A stretch of DNA of 64,000 bases from Nepenthes gracilis (lineage: Eukaryota; Streptophyta; Magnoliopsida; Caryophyllales; Nepenthaceae): positions 3,587,501 to 3,651,500 of the forward strand of contig BSYO01000033.1 of NCBI GenBank assembly GCA_033239525.1, written 5' to 3'. The translations under genes and the position numbers were made by a program. Shown here piece by piece: positions 56,712 through 64,000 of this stretch; the first letter of the stretch is position 1, and each line of letters starts with the position of its first letter. Under the pieces are notes generated by a model, which was not told the DNA's origin, searched no databases, and saw nothing but the letters and a program-made list of their open reading frames with translations.

Positions 56712-59700
56712 TCAATCATCCTTGGACTCCTTCGAAGGTCGTGCCTCAAAGCCCCCATCTGCCCTCTTCTCTACTGAGTAAGGCATATAGGTTCCAAGAA
56801 TTCTATCCCACAAAACAAAGAACGGCTGAGAAAAGTTGTATTTGCCACCATACAGCTGGTGGTGGATGTCATGGTAAGCAGTATTGTTTTTGAAAAAGAC
56901 ATGGAAGAGGTTCCCTGGTAGCATTAGCCCGCAATGGTCGTCCACCGTTTTCATGGTGGCAAAGGAGAAGAAGAAAATCGAAGCTCGAGGGGTCATACCA
57001 GAAACAAGGAAAGATATGGCCCCACCAATTGTGTCAAGAATAAGCCCCTCCAGAGGATGATTATAGAGAGCTCCAAATGCATAAGGGACGACAAGCCGGT
57101 GATGTTGAGAATGGATATGTCGGTATAAGAATTTGTTCAGGTGCATATATCTATGCATGAAATATTGCCAGGTATCCAAAACCACCATGGCAGTAAAAAA
57201 TTGCCCTAGTAGAACAATAAAGGAAGCTTTCTGTTCACCTGCAGCCTCTCCGGAATCATCAACAACCTATAAAAAAGCATTTCCAATAATCAGAAAAAAA
57301 GAATTATCAAAACTTGTTGAGACAAAACCTCATCACCAACAGAAAATAGGACATGGTAAACAGAAATATCTAAGGAATAATGGACGAAGGGATCAATAAC
57401 AAGACCAACATGTCAAGAATACTACTTTTAAACTAGTGCTTTGCACGATTTTGTCAAAAATTCCATTTTTATTATTCTTTGTAGTCATTTATTATTTATT
57501 ATATTTGAGTAGATTTGAATGCACTCATAAAGAATAGGCATAGGTTATAAATTGGGAGTGCAGGAATAATTTCATTCTTGAACTTTTGCTATTTTGCGCT
57601 TTTATTTTGAACGTTAGTTCTGCTAATTTTACTCTTGAACTTCTATTTTAAGCTCAATTTTACCAATGAAAGATAAGTGATTAATGGGGATGATTCTAAT
57701 GTCATTTGTTAGAATGATACTCAGGAAAATAATATTGATACCAACAGAGATCAAAATAAAGTTGCAGTAATTCTCCATATCTTGTTTCCTTTGGACAACT
57801 TTACAATAGCCATGCCATTGCCGCTGCTGCATACTAGAGCTCTTTGGGGCACAATCTTTGCAGGTGAGGTCATGTATATGGATTTTAGCCCAAACCCACA
57901 AAGTGGAGGCGGGATTCTTTGTGGCCAAAAAACCTTTAAATTAAATCTGACTCTCAAATGTCAGAGTTTTGGAATCTTATGTACAAATTAATCAAAGCCC
58001 TAATATTAACCATTTTTGTTCCACAAAGAGCTCAAATGAAAAGGTCATGCAAAAGCAAACAGGTGGGCTGGGCCAGGAAAAATCATCACAAGAGAGAAAA
58101 GAAAATCAGAAACAACTTGGGCCACCGCTTTATGAACTCGGTATGAGCAACGGAATGAGATCTTGATAATAGACTGCAACAGTAAAACAAGTTCAACAAG
58201 CAAGCTTGTGGACCGCCTCCCAATAAAGAGGAAGATAACTTTACACATACACTTCATTGCAATTGCATCCCCTCATCAGCATAGGATTTCCTTAAACCAA
58301 ACCAAAGCATCAAACTCTGTTTAGCTGGATAATACAGCTTTTCTTTAACATTCATGATAAATCTAAAAAATTCATTTGGAAACTATCACAGATAGTTAAC
58401 GTAGATCTAAAGACTTATCTCACCTTTCTCAATGTTGCCTGTGCTGCCCACAGCAGCAGCAGACATACCTTAACTACGACGTCAGTTTACATTGCAAGTG
58501 CAAGGACAAAGAGGAACCTCCAAGCCACAGTTCAAGTGATTGTCAAACAGAAATGTCATCAACATTGGGACAATAATTTTAAGGATGGGGAAAAAAAAGG
58601 AAACATTAAAGGCCAGTGAAGACTTGTAATTAAACTGCCTTGGGCAGTCATCGGAAATAGACTAGGACTGAAACAGCCGAGCCAGAAAGTGTGGACACCA
58701 CTCCACCTAGATATCCACGGATCTTTGAACTTGAAACAAACATCCAAATGCACTTTGTAGGGAACATGCACAAAAATAGATCCATGAAAGGTTAATGGGT
58801 ATTATGGCTGCACCCTCTTTTCCTACCTATCTGGAATATATTTCAACCATTCTTCCCTTAATATCGTACCCTAATCTCCAACCCTCCTGTATTATTAGGC
58901 CTAGGGTGGATTAAATGACTGTAGTATTATTCTACATTTCTAGCTGGTTCCACAATTCAATCTGTGACCTCTAAGTCATATAGAACCACCTTAGTTCCTC
59001 ATCATGACCTATCCTCACTGCATCTTATTAATTGACAAGATCCAACTTCAGGAAAGTTACAGATAAAGCACTCTTGGGTATTCAATAGATTACTAAAATG
59101 CGGGACACTGAAATAGAAACTAGTGGAGACAGATGGCACAGTCAAATGAGAACTCAGAGGTCGCAGCAATTCAAAATTAATAAGTCATACTCTCCTATCC
59201 TCAAAAAAAGAAAGCAAAAGCAAAATTTGTTTGCAAGCTCAATCTCTTTATAGCCTGCCCTCTAAGGAAGGCACAAAACTAGAAGTCTGTAAGAAAATAA
59301 CACAAAACGTAACTGAGTTTAATCCATTCTGTATTGAGAAAAGCACAAGTAGACTCAATTGAGTCATCAACGAAACTGAATCAAGAAAGCCTGCAAGGAG
59401 GGGGAGGTGCCAGGGTATCACAGAAATAGCTGCAACTTCTTTACAAGTTATAACATAGAGTCTGGCAAGCATGGGAAAAGTTGCGTTTCATAAAGAGCAA
59501 TCTTATTTAGTGCTGAAAGAATTATCTTCAATCATTCTCCACCACTTTACCACACAAGAAATCAGTTCACATTTTCTTCATTAATAGTCTCAATTACATT
59601 CTCTGTCTTCGGTAAACACATTCCATTTTTTTGTTTTATCACAATTGCTAGTGTCACAACTTAAAGAAACCGCCATTCTGAAAGCATAAGAAAGAATGAT

Positions 59701-60179
59701 AATCCTACATTATAATAAACTAAAATCTTTACAGCCAATAGTTCCTAGATGATTACACGATAAGCAAATATATCCCTGATCCCTCCTCTCCCCAAAAAAA
59801 AAAAAAAAAAAAATAAAAGAGACAAATAAGCACATAAATTGAACAATTTCACTTTAATCTAAAACTAGAAAAAGGAATAGAGGAGGCGGGCAAAAAGAGA
59901 TCGATTAGGAAAAATGAACAAGACAGAAGAACAAAAGATCGAGGAACAAACCGTGAACAAGATGATAGCAACGATGGCTTGAACCGTCTGCTGAAGAAGA
60001 ACGCCCATAATTACAGTGCCCTTAGAGACCAAATTTTTCTCATCCTCATCAATCCTCGGATGCAATCGATAATTCTCGAAGGATCCCAACAAGAAGTAAA
60101 TCCCAGAGTAAACCCAATACACCACTATCGGCACAAAAGTGCCCAAAAGCTGATCCGACACCTCAAAGCCCATTATCAT
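56712..60179 (-). CDS. SBH1: sphingoid base C4-hydroxylase (sphinganine C4-monooxygenase), 2 exons
   Basis: Spliced gene: exon 1 is 60179-59952 (residues 1-76), followed by a 2685-base intron with GT-AG borders. Exon 2 is 57266-56712 (residues 77-260). The total of 260 residues equals the usual plant SBH length. The ER membrane enzyme hydroxylates C4 of dihydrosphingosine to make phytosphingosine-type long-chain bases. The fatty-acid-hydroxylase superfamily histidine boxes are intact: HRYMH (114-118), HSQHH (128-132) and HDIHH (208-212). Hydrophobic segments lie at about 10-32 and 53-76 and around 150-180. The C-terminus EKRADGGFEARPSKESKDD matches known plant SBHs closely. Start MIMGFEVSD corresponds to the family's MMMGF start. 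Confidence 0.94.
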
Positions 60180-60600
60180 ACTAAATTCTCGAAAAACTCG
60201 AATAAATTAGAAACTCCTGGGAATTTGAGACGGGCGAAACGGGGAACACAAAAACCCTAATTTTGAAATTCGATGATGTTTGATTGGCACTTTATTCCCA
60301 AAGACGCAACCTTGGATGCAACGATTAGGTAATCGATGAAAATAGATTGACGAATTCCGAAGATAGAAGAGTCGCTCAGAGGAGTAGGAGGAGGCCTGCA
60401 GGCGCGACTGCATGCCAATGAATTGATAAAGGATTTTATATAATTTGGGAGGACGACGTCAAATTGGACTGACAATTTGGAGATAGCCGTCAATTTAGAC
60501 AGACAGAGGGGGAGAGAGAGAGAGAGAGAGAGAGCGCCCAGAAAAGTCCGACGTTGGGTTTGGTTTTTCTTCGGGCTTCTGGTTGTTGTAAGGGGGTCAA
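60180..60600 (-). promoter_or_regulatory. 5' leader and promoter region of the SBH1-like gene, with GA/CT microsatellite
   Basis: Upstream of the minus-strand SBH1 ATG. A GA run at 60512-60534 reads as CT on the coding strand, as in the XXT5-like gene's leader. The TATA box was not assigned. Confidence 0.4.
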
Positions 60601-63600
60601 TCCATGCGACTTTCAGCTGTCTGTGGGTTCACGCAGCACACCGGCTCCCGTGAACCGTGGGTTCGTCCGGTATTTTTTGAAAAGTAAACCGGTGATTTTA
60701 ATATTTTATTATATTAATATAAATTTAATTTTTTAAAATAATATAATATTTCATATATTTATTTATATTAAATAAATTTACATAATTTTAAATGTAAGCT
60801 TACTATCATACTTTTATATCCCGTAAAAATATTAATTATTTATTAAAAATATGTGACCTTTATGCCTCATAATTAGTAACTATTATTATGAAATAATATA
60901 ATATTTTATTATATTGTGTAATTTTTTCGTTATATACATTTATTAGCCACCTTCCCAATTCCACATTTACACCCTCATTTTATAAATGATAGTCTCAACT
61001 ATCAAAATAACTACTTTTTAAAAGAATTTTTACTGGTTAATAATATTATTATTTAAATTATATCAATAATATATAAAGATATCGTATCAATTTGGAATAA
61101 TTTTGTTTCAACATAATATGGCATTTGACATGTTATGCTATGTTAGGTTATATCGGTTTAGACATATTTATAAAAAAATAAATAAATAAATAAATATATA
61201 ATAAAATTAAAAAATATATTTAAAAATTTACTAGTTTTTAAATTTTATTTATATTTTTACTTATATTATTATTGTCACTTTTAAAATTTTCTTTACTAAA
61301 ATTTAAAATAATCAAATTTTTGATATAATTTTTTCTATTTGACCAAATTTTAAAAAATATTTTATATTTTTATTGTCTTTGATACTTTCTAATTTTTTTT
61401 TCAATTATGTAACTCTTAATATTGACGACCGACTCAAATGACACTGTTCTTAGTGTTGGGTTAAGAAATCCTCTTACAATTGGTGTAGGTATAAAAAACA
61501 TCTATTTGCTAGCCATCTTTCATTCAAAAATTTTAAATTATAATCAGCTGCTTGTAAAATTTAAAATATAGTTAAATCATAAATATTGAAGAAATTCAAA
61601 CGGCATTATATTTTTATTAATCACCTATGTTCCATGTCAAATATATATCAAATAAAGTAAATCTTGTCTACCTGAAAATTTTGAATTATCTCCGCTGATG
61701 CTACTTGTTTCTACTATTGATTATACAGTTTTTAGTGTTAATTGTGGTGCATACCAATTGTACATTACATGTAAATTATGATAGACTTGTGTATTCATTT
61801 ATTTTGTATTATTGGTCATCATTATGTTGATGTAAAATTCTTCAAAATAAATACATTCCACATAAATTTATATGGGTGTTCATAAATATGACGAAATAGG
61901 CTAGCATTAAAAGATTTATCTAATATTTTAAAAGTTTTTCTAAAAAATATAATTAAATATGATATTTAAAATAAACTATTTTTATAATTTTAGTATTTAT
62001 TTAATATTATTATTTAAAATTTTATATTTTCATCAATCATCATTATCATATGAAAAGAATCATAATTATCCTGATACATTACAAAGTTATCAATAAGTAA
62101 TAATAATTAGCTCAATAATGAATTTATATTTTGTAATGGGTACTTATAAGTTTATTAGTATTAAAATAAAACACTTTTTAAAAAGTATTTAATCAATTTA
62201 ATTATCTTTTAATCAGCTGTTTGGAATATTTTTATTATAAAATTGAAGGGTTCGGCCCAATTTAAGAGCCTAATTTCATAACACCCTTTTGAAATCGGAC
62301 TACGGTTCAATGCATCCACACCCCCCAAACGCAGCATTGGATTTGACGGCCTAGTTCCATCGTTTCTTTTTTAATTAACTGTTACAGATAAAATTTATAA
62401 ACCAGCCGAAACTGCACTGTCAACTATCTTCTCTTATCTAAACAGTTTCATAAACTGTTTCCAATAAATAAGGATGATTTAATCACTCTCTAAATTTTAT
62501 AAATAGCCATTCTCTCAATAAGCGAAGGGAGGTCAAAGCCCAATAAGAAGAAAAAGATGTTTTTCTCTTAAGTCGATTTTCCTATATCTAAAATGCATTT
62601 CCATTCTTAATTTTACTATGCATACATTAGCATAATCCAACACCCTTTTCCTTTTTTTATTTCAATAAAAATGTCATTAACTTGAACATCACGGGGTATG
62701 ATGGAATGACTCCCATGTAACCATTTACTTCATGTTTATTTATATTGTGCAGATTTCAAATTAAAGAATTCGGAGACCAAACCAAATCATTCAAATTAAA
62801 AGGATCTAATTATTATATTTCTAAATCCGAACAAAAATTTGGACTCGGTTCGCAACAAAAATATGATTAAAAACTAAGAAAAAAATGATAAACGTTGCCC
62901 AACATTTAGTGAGCATAGTTTCTGTCATACCCACTATTTCGAAATTAAATTATTAATTTTTTTAATTATTTAATTTTTAATCTTCTAGGTTCAAATTTCA
63001 AGTGTCTATTTTATCAACTAAAAACTAAAACAAACATCAAACGCGAATATATAAATAAAATATTGTTAGTCATCCAGAAATAAATTAATGATTCAAATTA
63101 TAGGATTCATGTGTGGTTATATCAAAAAAACATGTTGGATAGTGACATGACCTATAATTCAAAAAACCGATAATATCATCAGGCGAATATATCATGCATA
63201 ATCCATAGTAAGTGCATACCAAGCGCAACTAATTTACCAAAAACGTACATGAACACCCTAGACGCGTCCCTCAAGCACACACTTACTGTCCAAAATACGC
63301 ATAAGCATGGATCATGAGCAAGTCAGGCGCACTCGTTTTAACTTATTTGGTATCAAAAATTAATTTTTAATCCAAAATCTCAATTGAACTTAAAAATTCA
63401 TTAATTTAATTAAATTAATTACCGTTAAAGAAATATTTTAAGATCTATCTATTATATAAAAGAATACCTAATATCTTACTATTGGATTTACCTACTATTG
63501 GATTTAATCCAATGACTCGTTGTATGAAAGAGAAAGCTTTGCGACCGGAGGGGTGAATCATTTACTCAAAGGAAGTTTACAACCAGGAGGCTGTTGGAGA

Positions 63601-64000
63601 TATTGGTTTGTCCCAACCAGCTGAACTAGAAGAATGAGTTAGAAGGATCTTTATCAAATTCGTCTTTATCCCCTTCCCTTCAAATTCAAATTCAAATAAT
63701 GTGATTGGATTGCTTTAATGAGAGATCCATCGAGTTGAGTGGAGATTCGCGGGCTGGAGTTTGATGGATCAAGGCTGGGGCTTCGTTTGGCTGCTCATCT
63801 AGTTTTGTTCTTGATGCAGGAGGAAACAAGATATGAGTTGTTTTATTGAAAAATCAATGAAAATTTGCAGTCCACTTCACTACTCGGCCATACCAAAGTC
63901 CTAAGGAGCTTCTTAGGCTTTAATGAGTGCTTAAGGTAAGTCAACCTTCTAGGCTAATGATCGACCAATAAAATGAATTTGTCCAAGGCTACAATATCTA
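60601..64000. other. AT-rich intergenic DNA to the window end
   Basis: No gene, tRNA or retroelement domain was recognised. 60690-63480 is strongly AT-rich. 63530-64000 is slightly GC-richer and may belong to a feature beyond the window. Confidence 0.5.

Noticed and set aside
1..64000. tRNA, rRNA or CRISPR features
   Set aside because: A scan by eye for T-loop (GGTTCGANTCC-type) signatures and regularly spaced identical repeats found none. The tandem repeats seen are diverged plant minisatellites.

Overview
This is nuclear DNA from a plant, most likely a eudicot. It is AT-rich, its genes have spliced introns with GT-AG borders, plant LTR retrotransposon and LINE remnants are frequent, and there is degenerate TTTAGGG (plant telomere-type) DNA. 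No bacterial operon, CRISPR array, tRNA or rRNA gene was seen.

Five genes look intact, all housekeeping or cell-wall/membrane functions. They are an XXT5-type xyloglucan xylosyltransferase (2309-3664, -), a VTI12-type Qb-SNARE with five exons (10671-14840, +), the RNA polymerase III subunit RPC6/C34 (47941-48666, +), a GCK-domain protein with a twin CX9C cysteine pattern (54506-55075, -), and a two-exon sphingoid base C4-hydroxylase, SBH1-type (56712-60179, -). They are independent transcription units and show no shared pathway or operon-like linkage.

Between the genes the window is mostly decayed mobile DNA. From 4 to 10 kb there are LTR-like segments, one sitting directly upstream of the VTI12 promoter. 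From 16 to 21 kb there is a stack of duplications: a 0.5 kb direct repeat, then a second copy of the VTI12 promoter, exon 1 and part of intron 1, then an LTR-like element. From 22 to 24 kb there is an antisense LINE reverse transcriptase remnant. From 30.3 to 31.5 kb a solo LTR with TGTTGGGG/CCCCAACA ends is nested inside an older repeat. From 32.1 to 38.05 kb lies a degenerate Ty1/copia element with gag, protease, integrase, RT and RNase H traces. From 38 to 44 kb there are three blocks of degenerate TTTAGGG-like DNA, another LTR-like fragment, and a frameshifted Werner-type 3'-5' exonuclease pseudogene. From 45 to 47.8 kb there are a 145-bp tandem repeat, a dispersed repeat and a second copy of the 19-20 kb LTR-like element, ending about 130 bp before RPC6.

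No clearly novel biological system was found. The most informative signals are the partial VTI12 promoter/exon duplication with its breakpoints, the C-to-T/G-to-A style decay of the copia element (including loss of the integrase catalytic glutamate), the WRN-like exonuclease pseudogene beside telomere-like DNA, and several hairpins of unknown origin.
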